Assembly: GCF_007995155.1 (NCBI RefSeq)
Contig: NZ_CP042593.1
Span: 228,001-292,000 of the forward strand
Length of the DNA stretch: 64,000 nucleotides
Reading direction: 5' to 3'
Source of the DNA: Cytobacillus dafuensis
GTDB lineage: Bacteria > Bacillota > Bacilli > Bacillales > Cytobacillaceae
Of this stretch, positions 25,781-35,372 are shown piece by piece. The translations under genes and the position numbers were made by a program. Below the pieces are notes generated by a model. That model searched no databases. It had not been told where the DNA came from and saw nothing but the letters and a program-made list of their open reading frames with translations. Positions within the stretch are counted from its first letter, which is position 1, and each line of letters starts with the position of its first letter.

Positions 25781-26245
25781 CTACTTAATCAAGAACGTCT
25801 CCCCTGTTTCATCAAATGCATGCTTAAAATCAAATGCAAAAGAAGTGGGACCATGCTGAATATAATAGTTGTATCTCTTGAATGCCTCCTCCCATGAGAC
25901 ATCCTTCACCTTTTCTGTCCACCAAACTACATAAGAAAGGTGTTTCTCTGGATATGGCTCGATCCATCTGCTTCTATCTCGTAATGCTTGCATATGCTGC
26001 CCTGAATAGGTAAAGCGATATAAGGATTGAAGGCTTCTCCATATTGTTAATGTAAGAATAGGAGAACCATTTCCCTTTACGGTTTCTTCAGGGGAAGAGA
26101 CTCCTTCAGGTGAAAACGCCTCTATAAGTCCTGATTTAGTTGCCTGACGATATACTTCATTTCCCACTTGAAAAAATTCACGAGAGGCAGGGTGGTCATA
26201 GGGGTGGTTCAGCCTACCAACAGTATAGATTGAAACTAATGCCAT
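25781..26245 (-). CDS. DUF3291 family protein
   Basis: A 154-residue soluble protein with the DUF3291 pattern: an N-terminal strand LVSIYTVGRLNHP, a central LTIWRSLQSLYRFTYSGQH, and VVWWTEK near the C-terminal third. These are members of the dimeric alpha/beta-barrel (antibiotic biosynthesis monooxygenase-like) group. No function is known. It is a single gene, opposite in direction to its neighbours. Confidence 0.82.
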   Translation of the reverse strand: MALVSIYTVGRLNHPYDHPASREFFQVGNEVYRQATKSGLIEAFSPEGVSSPEETVKGNGSPILTLTIWRSLQSLYRFTYSGQHMQALRDRSRWIEPYPEKHLSYVVWWTEKVKDVSWEEAFKRYNYYIQHGPTSFAFDFKHAFDETGETFLIK

Positions 26246-26397
26246 ATACAGCCCTCCATCTATAGTCTTTTCCTAGATATATTCAAATGAAAATGTGAAA
26301 ATTCCTTATAAAGCTAACCACGATTCAGGAAGCTACTTTGTTAAGTGCAGAAGAAATCATTACAGAATGTGACGTTTTTTAAAATGATCATCGTAAC

Positions 26398-26440
26398 ACA
26401 CCATCTATATTAATGGATGGTGTTACGTGTGTTTATACCC
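26398..26440 (+). repeat. hairpin repeat, left copy flanking the AlkC-like gene
   Basis: CACCATC and GATGGTG form a hairpin, followed by TTACGTGTGTTTATACC. A 43-bp near-copy stands at 27401-27443 on the other side of the gene, about 1.0 kb away. Otherwise the stretch 26246-26544 shows no gene. Confidence 0.6.
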
Positions 26441-26544
26441 TCAAAATTACGCAATCGGAAAAGAGTCGTATAAATGAGGAAGAAGGGGAATTTCCCCTAT
26501 TTATTGAATATCTATTTAAAACCTGTTTGTGAGGAGGGAACTAA

Positions 26545-27357
26545 ATGATAGTGGATGAAGATATCCTCAACAGGAAGGGAGCTAAGAAAGTAAGCGAAAT
26601 TCCGAATGAGGTATTACAATTACTTAATCAAGGGAAATTAGAGAGTGTAAATCTTACAGAATGGCTAGCTATAAATCATATTGGATTACTTGAAAGTGTC
26701 TTACCGAAAATAGGGCATGAAGATAGTTTGAGATTTATTGTAGCAGAATTGGAAAAACAGAATGCAGAAACTGGAATGAAAGCTATACGAATGACAGGAT
26801 CTTTATTGGATAAAGTTATATCCAACGAAAAAGAGGACTTAATCTTAAAATTATCCAATCATATCTCAGATAGTGTGCGATGTTGGGCAGCGTTCATGAA
26901 TAAAAAACCAAATGACACGTTAGAAGATAAATTGACCTATATTCGACCTTTTGCAGCGGATCGACATTTTGGTGTTCGAGAAATTGCTTGGATGTCTATT
27001 AGAGAAGATCTTTCACAAAATGTAGAAAAAAGTGTGGAATTGTTAGTAGAATGGGCAAAAAGTGAAGATGAGAATATACGCAGGTTCTCTATAGAATCTA
27101 TTCGTCCTCGGGGTGTATGGTGTAAGCATATTGAAGTATTAAAACAAGAGCCTGATAAAGCACTTTCTATTCTTTATTTACTTAAATCAGATCCATCTAA
27201 ATATGTCCAAGATTCAGTTGGAAATTGGTTAAATGATGCTAGTAAAACGAAACCAGATTGGGTAATCAACTTATGTGAAGAATGGACAAATACTGATATA
27301 AAGTCAACTAATAGGATTATTAAAAAAGCCCAAAGAACCATATTGAAAAACAGTTAA
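26545..27357 (+). CDS. DNA alkylation repair protein, AlkC-like HEAT-repeat glycosylase
   Basis: A 270-residue all-helical protein. The motif IRRFSIESIRPRGVWC, followed by DPSKYVQDSVGNWLND, is characteristic of AlkC-type DNA glycosylases of the AlkC/AlkD HEAT-repeat superfamily, which excise 3-methyladenine-like lesions. GAGGAGGG lies upstream of the ATG. The gene stands alone and is bracketed by two copies of a 43-bp hairpin repeat, which hints at movement as a cassette. Confidence 0.8.
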   Translation: MIVDEDILNRKGAKKVSEIPNEVLQLLNQGKLESVNLTEWLAINHIGLLESVLPKIGHEDSLRFIVAELEKQNAETGMKAIRMTGSLLDKVISNEKEDLILKLSNHISDSVRCWAAFMNKKPNDTLEDKLTYIRPFAADRHFGVREIAWMSIREDLSQNVEKSVELLVEWAKSEDENIRRFSIESIRPRGVWCKHIEVLKQEPDKALSILYLLKSDPSKYVQDSVGNWLNDASKTKPDWVINLCEEWTNTDIKSTNRIIKKAQRTILKNS

Positions 27358-27400
27358 GTTTAAATAAGACACTTGTTAGTTAACAAGGAGCACAAAAAAT

Positions 27401-27443
27401 ACACCATCCATATTTATGGATGGTGTTATTTGTGTTTATATCC
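27401..27443 (+). repeat. hairpin repeat, right copy flanking the AlkC-like gene
   Basis: ACACCATCC and GGATGGTGT form a hairpin followed by TATTTGTGTTTATATCC, matching the copy at 26398 with a few changes. It may double as the terminator of the AlkC-like gene. Confidence 0.6.
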
Positions 27444-27515
27444 TTAAAAATAGTGAATTAGCTAATGCTTTATTTATAATCAGCCGTTGAATATATTCAT
27501 AAAATCACTCATTTT

Positions 27516-28610
27516 TTACTCTACTCTAAACATCTTAACGATATAAATAACAAGTACCTTTGCCATGGAATAAGCTGGGATAACAAATATGACTCCAATA
27601 ATACCCATGATATTTCCAGCTGTTAAAACCAACACAATAATTGTTAAAGGATGAATATTTAGTGTTTTCCCCATGATATGCGGAGAAATGATATTGCCTT
27701 CAATTTGTTGAGCAATTAACATGATAATTCCTACGTAAACAGCCATAATTGGATCTGTAAATAATGCAACTAGAAAGGCAGGTATAACTGCAATAAATGG
27801 GCCTAAAAACGGAATGACGTTAGTGAACATTCCAAATATAGCTAAAACAAGTGAATAGGGTAGGTCAATAATTAAATAGCCGATGTACAAAAGCGTCCCG
27901 ACAATGACACTGACGAGCATTTGACCTTGAATATAGGTAGAAATCGTCTTGTCCATTTCATGTATGATGTTTTTCACATGTTCATTTTTAGATTTTGGAA
28001 ACAAAGCAGCCACACTCGGTGCAAACCGATGACTATCTTTTAACATATAAAATAAAATAAATGGAACAAGCACAAGATAGAAGATCGTATTGATAAAACC
28101 GCCAATAAATCCGAAAGCACTTAGAATCCCATTTGCAATTCCATTTGCAATATTCCCTGCATTGGCTGCAATTTTAGTTTCTAATTTTTCACTCGCAGTT
28201 ATCAATGCATCTTGAACGAAGTCAGGGAAAGTACTCCGATTTTCCTGAATATACATAAACCAATCTGTTACGGTGGAAACCATCACTGGCAAATTATTCA
28301 CAAAATGTTTTAATTGATCATTGATAACCGGTCCAACCAATTTTATAAAGCCAATAATAAACAATATTATGGCAAGATAAGCAGCTAAAATGGCTAACCA
28401 TCTTGGTGTTTTCTTCTTTTCAAGCCATGCTACTAAAGGTCGGCATAAATAAAACAAAATACCGGCTACAACGAAAGGTAGAAAGATTGTTTTAAGGAAT
28501 ACAAAAATTGGATTTAATATAAACTTATTTGTATTTAATAAAAACACAATAATTAAAAACAAAATGATGGCAACCATACTTTTAAACCATCTTTTTTCTA
28601 ACATGTTCAA
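27516..28610 (-). CDS. AI-2E family transporter (UPF0118)
   Basis: A 364-residue membrane protein with about seven to eight helices and the long soluble loop between helices 3 and 4 that marks the family (about residues 100-170). Conserved late segments are present: IPFLGPFIAVIPAFLVAL and QQIEGNIISPHIMGK. Members export autoinducer-2, Na+/H+ or other solutes; the substrate here is unknown. The start is TTG at 28610 or ATG at 28604. The gap to 28953 (about 340 bases) shows no gene and no clear promoter. Confidence 0.88.
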   Translation of the reverse strand: MNMLEKRWFKSMVAIILFLIIVFLLNTNKFILNPIFVFLKTIFLPFVVAGILFYLCRPLVAWLEKKKTPRWLAILAAYLAIILFIIGFIKLVGPVINDQLKHFVNNLPVMVSTVTDWFMYIQENRSTFPDFVQDALITASEKLETKIAANAGNIANGIANGILSAFGFIGGFINTIFYLVLVPFILFYMLKDSHRFAPSVAALFPKSKNEHVKNIIHEMDKTISTYIQGQMLVSVIVGTLLYIGYLIIDLPYSLVLAIFGMFTNVIPFLGPFIAVIPAFLVALFTDPIMAVYVGIIMLIAQQIEGNIISPHIMGKTLNIHPLTIIVLVLTAGNIMGIIGVIFVIPAYSMAKVLVIYIVKMFRVE

Positions 28611-28952
28611 TTCCCACTCCCCAAAATTGGCTAATATTACCCCTATTTAAATATTATACCCAATTCACTGAAAATCCAATAATAATATGTCGGGACCAAT
28701 ATACGTATTAAACCATAATAAGTGTATTAATTCTCGGTCATAATCCAGTATCCAGTCAATAAATGCTTCATAATCTTTAAAGATTAGTAAGTTTTCCATG
28801 TTGATTTATAAATGATCTTATTAATCAGATGCCAAAATTTTAAGAATTAAGGAGATATTAAGGTGGAGTTTATGCATGTGTAATAAAAAGAGTCTATTAT
28901 AGTGTTAGATTAATAAAAACAGAAACACAGTAGTTTTATAGGCGGTGATTTA

Positions 28953-29447
28953 ATGTATTCTCATATGAATGCACCTCAACAACGATTATCCAGGGATGCA
29001 GTTAAAGTATGGATCATAACTGAATCGGTTACGAATCTAATCGGATTTATTATCCTTGGGGCTTTATTTTATCTTGACTATCGCTTTTCATGGAAGGAAT
29101 GGGTCGGCTGGATTCTGATTGCTATTACAGCAATCTCTTTGATAGGAGCTGTTTGGTCATTTATCAATCCGTTTCTACTTTATAAAAATTGGCGCTTTGA
29201 TGTTGATGAAGAGTTTTTACAATTGAAATCAGGTGTACTAAATGAAGTACATCAACTTGTCCCGATGACAAAAATTCAATCGGTTGCAACTAAACAAGGA
29301 CCGTTACTGAGAAAATACAGTCTCTGCTCTGTTTCGATTGAAACAATGGGGGCGTCTCATACAATTCCAGCTTTACCTAAAGATGCAGCTATTGAGTTAA
29401 GAAATCAGATTGCCCAATATGCAAAAATTAAGGAAGTGGGGCAATGA
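28953..29447 (+). CDS. PH domain (bPH2) membrane protein, YdbS-like
   Basis: A 164-residue protein with two membrane helices (about 27-48 and 56-77) and a C-terminal bacterial PH domain of type 2 (DVDEEFLQLKSGVLNEVHQLVPMTKIQSV). It overlaps the YdbT-like gene by 4 bases, the usual pairing in Bacillus. The pair has been linked to protection against antimicrobial peptides in B. subtilis and relatives. Confidence 0.88.
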   Translation: MYSHMNAPQQRLSRDAVKVWIITESVTNLIGFIILGALFYLDYRFSWKEWVGWILIAITAISLIGAVWSFINPFLLYKNWRFDVDEEFLQLKSGVLNEVHQLVPMTKIQSVATKQGPLLRKYSLCSVSIETMGASHTIPALPKDAAIELRNQIAQYAKIKEVGQ

Positions 29448-30955
29448 CAAAGGCAAAACGATACAATCCGCTTCTTATCCTTTTTGATCTCTGGACATTA
29501 ATCAAGAACTCCATTTTCTTTGTGATTTTTTTATTTGTGATCAAAGCTGGTTCGGAATCAACCTTCATTACATACGGTAGGATTATTTTTTTCCTAGCTT
29601 TCGGATTAACACTTATTTCAATAATTTTGAAATGGTTGACCCATAAATACGAACTCGATGATAGATCCTTTCATCTTTATAAAGGAATTTTCAGCAAATC
29701 TGAACGAACTATTCCTTTTTCTAAAATTCAGAACATCAATCGTCATACTTCTTTATTCCATCGGATATTTAAAGTAACTTCCATCAACTTTGAAACAGGA
29801 ATGGCAGGTGAGGATGCTGCTGTTAAATTCGAAGTCATTTCTCAAAAGGAAGCAGATAGGATGGAAGCGCATATGACAAGTGCTGTCCGTGATGAATGGA
29901 CGGCCATTCCTGCTAGCGATGATATAGATAGATCCTATTCGACTATAGAAGTTAAAGAAGGAAACTCAAATCGTATCACTCATTTTAAGCCGACAAAGAA
30001 TGATATTTTTAAAGCTTCCTTTACATCTCTTAGTTTTCTAGTCCTTATTCCTATACTTAGCTCTTTATATTTCAAAATCAATGAAATCTTTCATGTGGAA
30101 GATAAAGCAGTGGGTATTTTTGAAAAGCTAATAGGCTCTTGGTGGATGGTGACCATCATTTTTATTGTTCTTATTATTGCTTCTACCACTTTCGGAATCG
30201 TCAGGACCTTCTTAAAGTATGGGAAATATGAAATCTCATCAGACCATGGTCGTATCTATATTACAAAAGGTGTAATCGATGAAGCTGCCTTTTCCATTGC
30301 AAAAGAAAAAGTACAGGCGATTGAAATTAAACAGTCATTTTTGAAAAGAGTACTCGGACTAGCAGAAGTGAAGCTGACTAGTGCAGGTAGTTTGTCTTCA
30401 GGAGAGGATACACACGAGATAAACTCACTATATCCCTTCCTTCCTATTAAGAGAGCATATGAAATGGTTTCGGAGATTTTGCCATATTATGAAGTCACAC
30501 AAACGATGGATCGTCTCCCACGAAAATCCTTATGGGTACGCATGTTTATGCCAAGTTGGCTCTGGATCATTACTACAATTATTCTATATTATTTCAAGCC
30601 AACTGTTCTAAAATTAGAGCAAGCTTGGTTGATCCTATCTGTTGGCTTGTTCATTATTATCGTTATGTTAAGATTGCTAGATTTCTTTAATACTCGCTAC
30701 ATCTTAAATGATCATTTCATTCAGGTCAAAAAAGGAAGTTTGACCACCTCTTTATTCGTGTCAAAACGGGATAAGATCATTGAAGTGAAAGTAACTAGGA
30801 ATATCTTTCAAAAACTGCTGGGCCTCGCCTCAATTGGGACCATCAACCGGGCTAAACCAGTGCATCATGCTGGTGTTGACGATGTGCCATTAGAGCTTGC
30901 TGAGTCGTTTTACAAGTGGTATATGGGACGCAGAAATGAAATTGAGCTGGAATAA
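29444..30955 (+). CDS. PH domain (bPH2) membrane protein, YdbT-like
   Basis: A 503-residue protein with three bPH2 units, each after a pair of membrane helices. The repeated pattern is a basic strand, then FSKxQNI or AKEKVQAIEIKQ or KRDKIIEVKVTRN, then FQ/LKR..LGLA. The first and third units are the clearest. It is co-translated with the YdbS-like protein. Confidence 0.88.
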   Translation: MTKAKRYNPLLILFDLWTLIKNSIFFVIFLFVIKAGSESTFITYGRIIFFLAFGLTLISIILKWLTHKYELDDRSFHLYKGIFSKSERTIPFSKIQNINRHTSLFHRIFKVTSINFETGMAGEDAAVKFEVISQKEADRMEAHMTSAVRDEWTAIPASDDIDRSYSTIEVKEGNSNRITHFKPTKNDIFKASFTSLSFLVLIPILSSLYFKINEIFHVEDKAVGIFEKLIGSWWMVTIIFIVLIIASTTFGIVRTFLKYGKYEISSDHGRIYITKGVIDEAAFSIAKEKVQAIEIKQSFLKRVLGLAEVKLTSAGSLSSGEDTHEINSLYPFLPIKRAYEMVSEILPYYEVTQTMDRLPRKSLWVRMFMPSWLWIITTIILYYFKPTVLKLEQAWLILSVGLFIIIVMLRLLDFFNTRYILNDHFIQVKKGSLTTSLFVSKRDKIIEVKVTRNIFQKLLGLASIGTINRAKPVHHAGVDDVPLELAESFYKWYMGRRNEIELE

Positions 30956-31020
30956 AAGCTAGTTTTCATTTCTTGACTAATTAATCTTTTACGTGAAATA
31001 AAAGTTGAGCAGAAAAACCA

Positions 31021-31050
31021 AAGAAAACACTCATGCTGAGTGTTTTCTTT
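31021..31050. terminator. bidirectional terminator
   Basis: AAGAAAACACTC and GAGTGTTTTCTT pair around a 6-base loop, with As before and Ts after. It serves the convergent YdbT-like and TrmB genes. Confidence 0.85.
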
Positions 31051-31164
31051 GTTAAGCTAATAAGCAATTTTAAGCTTATTAACGTACTAAAGTAAAGTGT
31101 GTGTTCAATTATATTTCTGCTAATAAGATCGCATAAGAAAAACTAAGGTATTCGCCAAGTCTTT

Positions 31165-31923
31165 CTAATATCGAAGTTTCATTAAAACCTCTTTAATCTC
31201 TTCATCAGCCATTACTGTTTTCTTATACCGTTGGGTAATCTTTGTTAAAGCTACATCGTGATAGAAGAAATCAGTAAAAATCTTTACTAATGGCGGCGAC
31301 TGTGTTCGAATGGCTTGCCAATATGAATCTTCAATACCGGCAAACATCATTTCCTTCTCATCTACAATGATAATTCTGCTTCGCTCGAGCGTTTCATGGC
31401 TTTGATCAGGAATAAGTGTAGAGACGGTTGGTATGATTGTTTCAACCTCTCCAATTACATGAATAATGACTTCCAGCCCTTCTTTGTATTTCGATTCTAA
31501 TAATGGCAAGTATGTAACTAAGTCATCTGCCCATGCAGAAATAAAGATAGAACGTGTTGCTTTTAAAGATAATGCCTTTATGAATGATTGGATGGATTGA
31601 TTTTTTTTCAATGTCCATACACGGTCATCTACTTCGGTTTCTTCCACGTTTATTTTTTTTAGTTCTTCAATATGTAATTCAAAATCTGTTTTTAATTTTT
31701 CAATCATTGCGTCCATCGGCAATGCTGTATAGAGACGTTTCTTTTCAACCGTCGACTCCATCACAATTCCTTTTTCAGACAATCTGTGCAGAACTTCGTA
31801 TACTTTCGAACGAGGAACCCCGGATCGTTTAACAATAGCCGTTGCATCAAGTGCTTGATTAATTGTAATAAGCGATGAATATACTTGACTTTCGTATTGT
31901 GTAAAACCAAATTGCTGTAGCAT
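31165..31923 (-). CDS. TrmB family transcriptional regulator
   Basis: A 252-residue regulator. The N-terminal winged helix (FGFTQYESQVYSSL, then SGVPRSKVYEVLHRLSEKGIV) is that of TrmB. The C-terminal part has the phospholipase-D-like sensor fold of the family. The ATG at 31923 has AGGAGG 6 bases upstream; TTG at 31926 is less likely. It is divergent from an MFS exporter gene, so it probably regulates it through the inverted repeat at 32011. Confidence 0.88.
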   Translation of the reverse strand: MLQQFGFTQYESQVYSSLITINQALDATAIVKRSGVPRSKVYEVLHRLSEKGIVMESTVEKKRLYTALPMDAMIEKLKTDFELHIEELKKINVEETEVDDRVWTLKKNQSIQSFIKALSLKATRSIFISAWADDLVTYLPLLESKYKEGLEVIIHVIGEVETIIPTVSTLIPDQSHETLERSRIIIVDEKEMMFAGIEDSYWQAIRTQSPPLVKIFTDFFYHDVALTKITQRYKKTVMADEEIKEVLMKLRY

Positions 31924-32010
31924 CAAGATCCTCCTATTCTTTGTACAACCTTACCAATAGCATAGACTAAACACTCCTATAATTTCTAGTTGTTTATCTT
32001 TTTGTATAGT

Positions 32011-32030
32011 GTTACCCTTATGGTGGTAAC
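32011..32030. promoter_or_regulatory. inverted repeat, candidate TrmB-type operator
   Basis: GTTACC and GGTAAC enclose 8 bases. It lies directly after TATAGT (32005-32010), a likely -10 of the MFS gene, and 20 bases before its start, where a bound repressor would block transcription. Confidence 0.5.
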
Positions 32031-32049
32031 TTTTAAAGGTGGTGTTTTC

Positions 32050-33213
32050 ATGAATAAACGAGTGTATTTATTAACGATCGTTTCATTTGTGGTTGGATTA
32101 GTTGAATTAATACTTGGAGGAATTCTTGATTTAGTAGCTAATGATCTGGGGGTTTCTCTCGGGAAAGTCGGCATGTTAATTTCAATTTTTTCTTTAGTAT
32201 TTGCTATTTTTGGCCCCATTTTATTAGCCGCTACAGCTAAAGTAGAGCGAAAAAAACTAACATTAATTTCTCTAAGTGTTTTCTTTTTTGCTAACTTACT
32301 TGCTATGTTTAGTACAGGTTATGCCATGCTTATGCTTGCACGTATCATTTCTGCCATGAGCGGAGCTTTACTTATCGCCTTATGTGTAACGATTGCATCT
32401 AATATTGTTTCAGAACAATACCGTGCCCGTGCGATTGGCATTGTTTTTATGGGAGTTAGTGCTTCTTTAGTACTTGGAGTACCGGCGGGTCTAATGTTAG
32501 GTAATGCTTTTGGCTGGCATGCCCCATTTCTCATGATTACGATCTTAACAGCATTGTCCTTTTTCGGGATCTATTTCTTTATGGAACGCATTAACCCGAA
32601 ACCTGGTATTCCCTTTAGGGAACAGCTGCAGACATTGAAGAATGGCAGGATTTTATTGATTCAATTATCGTCATTTTTATTCTTAGCTGGACATATAACG
32701 CTTTATGCATACTTAACCCCATTCTTACAAATGACAATGGGGCTTGATGGTACATGGATTAGTATGATGTATCTCATCTTTGGTATTTCAGCGATTATCG
32801 GCGGTGGTATGGGTGGAATGCTGTCTGACCGCTTTGGACCGAAGAAAACAATTATTGGAGTTATGGCTGTATTTGCTGTATCGATTTTCACGATTCCGTA
32901 TACAACAAGTATTTTTCCGTTATTTTTAGTGGTGATGATGATTTGGAGTATGCTAAGTTGGGCGATTACCCCAGCGATACAAAGTTACTTAATTGAATCT
33001 GCACCAGAAACAGCTTCTATTCAGCAAAGCTTAAATAACTCTGCTCTCCATTTCGGAATTGCTTTTGGGTCCATGATTGGGGGTATTGTTATTGAAAATG
33101 CAACTGTTGAGATGAATGCAACGGTTGGTGGAATCTTTGTTCTTTTTTCTTTACTAATGTTTTCATTAACAATGGTTAATAAGAAAAAACATGCTGAGTC
33201 TTCAGCTGCTTAA
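32050..33213 (+). CDS. MFS transporter (DHA1-type drug/sugar efflux)
   Basis: A 387-residue major facilitator with twelve helices. The loop 2-3 and 8-9 motifs are visible (MLSDRFGPKK in the second half). The N-terminus is closest to the YdhP/AraJ-type DHA1 subgroup, which includes arabinose/purine and drug efflux pumps. The ATG at 32050 is preceded by AAAGGTGG; the longer frame from 31990 runs through the promoter and operator. Regulation by the divergent TrmB-type gene is inferred. Confidence 0.88.
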   Translation: MNKRVYLLTIVSFVVGLVELILGGILDLVANDLGVSLGKVGMLISIFSLVFAIFGPILLAATAKVERKKLTLISLSVFFFANLLAMFSTGYAMLMLARIISAMSGALLIALCVTIASNIVSEQYRARAIGIVFMGVSASLVLGVPAGLMLGNAFGWHAPFLMITILTALSFFGIYFFMERINPKPGIPFREQLQTLKNGRILLIQLSSFLFLAGHITLYAYLTPFLQMTMGLDGTWISMMYLIFGISAIIGGGMGGMLSDRFGPKKTIIGVMAVFAVSIFTIPYTTSIFPLFLVVMMIWSMLSWAITPAIQSYLIESAPETASIQQSLNNSALHFGIAFGSMIGGIVIENATVEMNATVGGIFVLFSLLMFSLTMVNKKKHAESSAA

Positions 33214-33284
33214 GACAAAAAACATTATCACTGATCATTTTTGAGTAGGTTTATATCACGAACGAATCAGGTTATTGATATGAC

Positions 33285-33328
33285 AAAAGAAAGTCTTTTA
33301 CACTTAATCAGTAAAAAGACTTTCTTTT
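33285..33328 (+). terminator. strong terminator after the MFS gene
   Basis: AAAAGAAAGTCTTTT (33285-33299) pairs with AAAAGACTTTCTTTT (33314-33328). The rest of 33214-33605 has no gene. It contains TGAAACCGGAATGCTTTGTC (33371-33390), which resembles the ECF promoter at 35609 with a shorter spacer. Confidence 0.9.
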
Positions 33329-33605
33329 TCATTATCTATGACATCCTTCATCTATTTTGAAAAAAAGTAATGAAACCGGAATGCTTTGTCTAAGTACCTT
33401 AACAATCGGATTTGGGAAGATAATGAGTTTTTAATTGGAAATATAAAATGTTACGTAATACAATACGTTATTGCAGTCAAAATACCTAATTGCTCAATGT
33501 TTCACAAATTATCCATGGACTATTAAGTTGTAAGAACTTATATTTTAGGTGTAGAGAGAAATAGTTGGAAGTAAAATGATTCTACAACGGGAGGAAGAAT
33601 GAATT

Positions 33606-34064
33606 ATGCCGATGACAACATTTAAAGCTACTGCTCATTTACAGCAAGGTGTTCAAGTTAAAGTTAAATCTCGTGATTTTGAGATAATCATTGATGAACC
33701 AAAGGAATTAGGTGGAACAGATACAGGGATGAATCCTGTCGAGCTAACTTTATCCGCATTAGGTGCTTGTCAAGCTATCGTAGCTCGTGTATACGCTAGA
33801 AAGTTTAAAATTGAATTTGATGATCTTTGGATTGATGTGGAAGGTGACCTTGACACAGATGGCTTTATGAATAAATCTGATGTCCGCCGCGGGTATTCTG
33901 ATATTCGTTTTAACATTCATATTGCTACAGATGCACCTAGAGAGAAAGTTGAGGAGTTTGTCGCGTTTATTGAAAAGACATGCCCGGTTGGGGATACCAT
34001 CGCTAACCCAGTAAACTTAAAATTGAATGAGATTATTTTAGAACCGAGAAAGGTCCATGTGTGA
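33606..34064 (+). CDS. OsmC family protein
   Basis: A 152-residue OsmC/Ohr-fold protein of the YhfA/SACOL1771-like branch. The two redox cysteines are at 55 (LGACQAIVA) and 126 (EKTCPVGD). Members reduce organic hydroperoxides or act as redox sensors. GGGAGG lies upstream. It is a single gene with terminator GGGCTGTAC/GTACAGCCC at 34103-34132. Confidence 0.9.
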   Translation: MPMTTFKATAHLQQGVQVKVKSRDFEIIIDEPKELGGTDTGMNPVELTLSALGACQAIVARVYARKFKIEFDDLWIDVEGDLDTDGFMNKSDVRRGYSDIRFNIHIATDAPREKVEEFVAFIEKTCPVGDTIANPVNLKLNEIILEPRKVHV

Positions 34065-34102
34065 AATTAAGACTCTTTTAAAACTTAAATACATTTCTCT
34101 AT

Positions 34103-34139
34103 GGGCTGTACGAAAAGGATATTGTACAGCCCTGTTTTT
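34103..34139 (+). terminator. terminator after the OsmC gene
   Basis: GGGCTGTAC (34103-34111) and GTACAGCCC (34124-34132) pair perfectly, followed by TGTTTTTA. It is also close to the stop of the convergent racemase gene. Confidence 0.85.
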
Positions 34140-34147
34140 ATTGGGGT

Positions 34148-34840
34148 TTATTTTTCTATTGCCATATTAACCGCTTCGATCGCATGAATGACGGTTGTAT
34201 CAAATAATAGAACTTCTGAATCCTCTTGTTTAACCAATAATCCAATTTCTGTACAGCCCAATATGATTCCTTCAGCCCCATTATCAACTAAACTCTTAAT
34301 AACTTTTTTATAATAATATCTTGACGATTGTTGAATATTTCCTAAACATAACTCTTCATATATAACTTTATTTATCATTTCTCGTTCAGTATGATTTGGC
34401 ACTAAAACCTGTATACCATTAGATTCTATTCTAGATTTATAAAAGTCTTGTTCCATTGTATACTTAGTACCTAATAGTCCTACAGTCGTAATATTTGATT
34501 TTTTTATTTGATTTGCTGTTGCTTCCGCTATATGTAAAATAGGTATGTTTATTTTTTCTTTAATAGTTTCAATTACTTTATGCATCGTATTTGTACAGAT
34601 AACAATAAATTCTGCTCCTCCTTTTTCTAATGAGTGAGCAACATTCCCTAATAATTCACCAGCTTTATCCCAATCACCTACTGCCTGATAACGTTCAATC
34701 TCCTCAAAATCAACGCTGTATAACAAGCATTTTGCTGAATGTAAACCACCTAATCTTTTTTTTACTTCTTCGTTTATAATTCGATAATATTCAACTGAAG
34801 ATTCCCAACTCATTCCGCCAATTAATCCAATCGTCTTCAT
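34148..34840 (-). CDS. aspartate/glutamate racemase family protein
   Basis: A 230-residue cofactor-independent racemase. It starts with MKTIGLIGGMSWESS and carries the two catalytic cysteines, C82 (ICTNTMH) and C196 (LGCTEIGLL). The substrate is probably aspartate or another acidic or broad amino acid (RacX/YgeA-like). It is a single gene with GGGGGAA upstream. No peptidoglycan or D-amino-acid genes adjoin it. Confidence 0.9.
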   Translation of the reverse strand: MKTIGLIGGMSWESSVEYYRIINEEVKKRLGGLHSAKCLLYSVDFEEIERYQAVGDWDKAGELLGNVAHSLEKGGAEFIVICTNTMHKVIETIKEKINIPILHIAEATANQIKKSNITTVGLLGTKYTMEQDFYKSRIESNGIQVLVPNHTEREMINKVIYEELCLGNIQQSSRYYYKKVIKSLVDNGAEGIILGCTEIGLLVKQEDSEVLLFDTTVIHAIEAVNMAIEK

Positions 34841-35017
34841 AAGTTCCCCCCATTTCTATTTTGTTGTCATAATACTAATTATTCATAAGAGCATCAATTT
34901 AATCTTCTAATGCAAAAATAGTTTAAATAGACATGCTTTGTCTACTATCTTGATATGTTATTAATAGAATTAGCAGATCATAAAACGGAAACTCCGAAGA
35001 CTATGTTAAATTTCCTT

Positions 35018-35206
35018 GTTGATTTCCGCTGCAGGCACTTAGCGATCGCGGGCGGTCCGGAAGCCTCCTCGTCGCTATCGCTCCTGCGGGGTCTTCCTTT
35101 GACTCGCTTTTCCCGCAGGACGTTGAATTATCATCCCCGAATAAACAGCGCACGAAGGAAATGCGAATGCATTTTCGAGGAGCTCGTACCTTCCGCTCCA
35201 ATCAAC
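35018..35206 (-). repeat. GC-rich interspersed repeat, copy 1
   Basis: This 189-bp element begins GTTGATTTCCGCT and ends CGCTCCAATCAAC; it is markedly richer in GC than its surroundings. The element at 58995 has the same ends in reverse order, so the two copies lie in opposite orientations. The inner parts differ. Open frames inside are by-products. Repeats of this look are common between Bacillaceae genes. Confidence 0.7.
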
Positions 35207-35372
35207 AACAAAATAGCATTTTCAACACTGAGCGTTAACACAGACCTGTTAAAAAGGGAATTATTGGGTAATTGTACATAAATCAATAAGAAAAGGAATA
35301 TTAAACCAAATGAATAGTATTTAAGATATACTTAATAGAGAAGTTTAGGAAAATATTAAAGGGGATAAGGAT

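Noticed and set aside
26398..27443. Insertion sequence around the AlkC-like gene
   Set aside because: The flanks are direct, hairpin-type repeats without terminal inverted repeats of transposon type, and no transposase is present.
34955..35281. 108-aa open frame
   Set aside because: It runs through the GC-rich interspersed repeat and has no ribosome binding site; its residues show no protein-like pattern.
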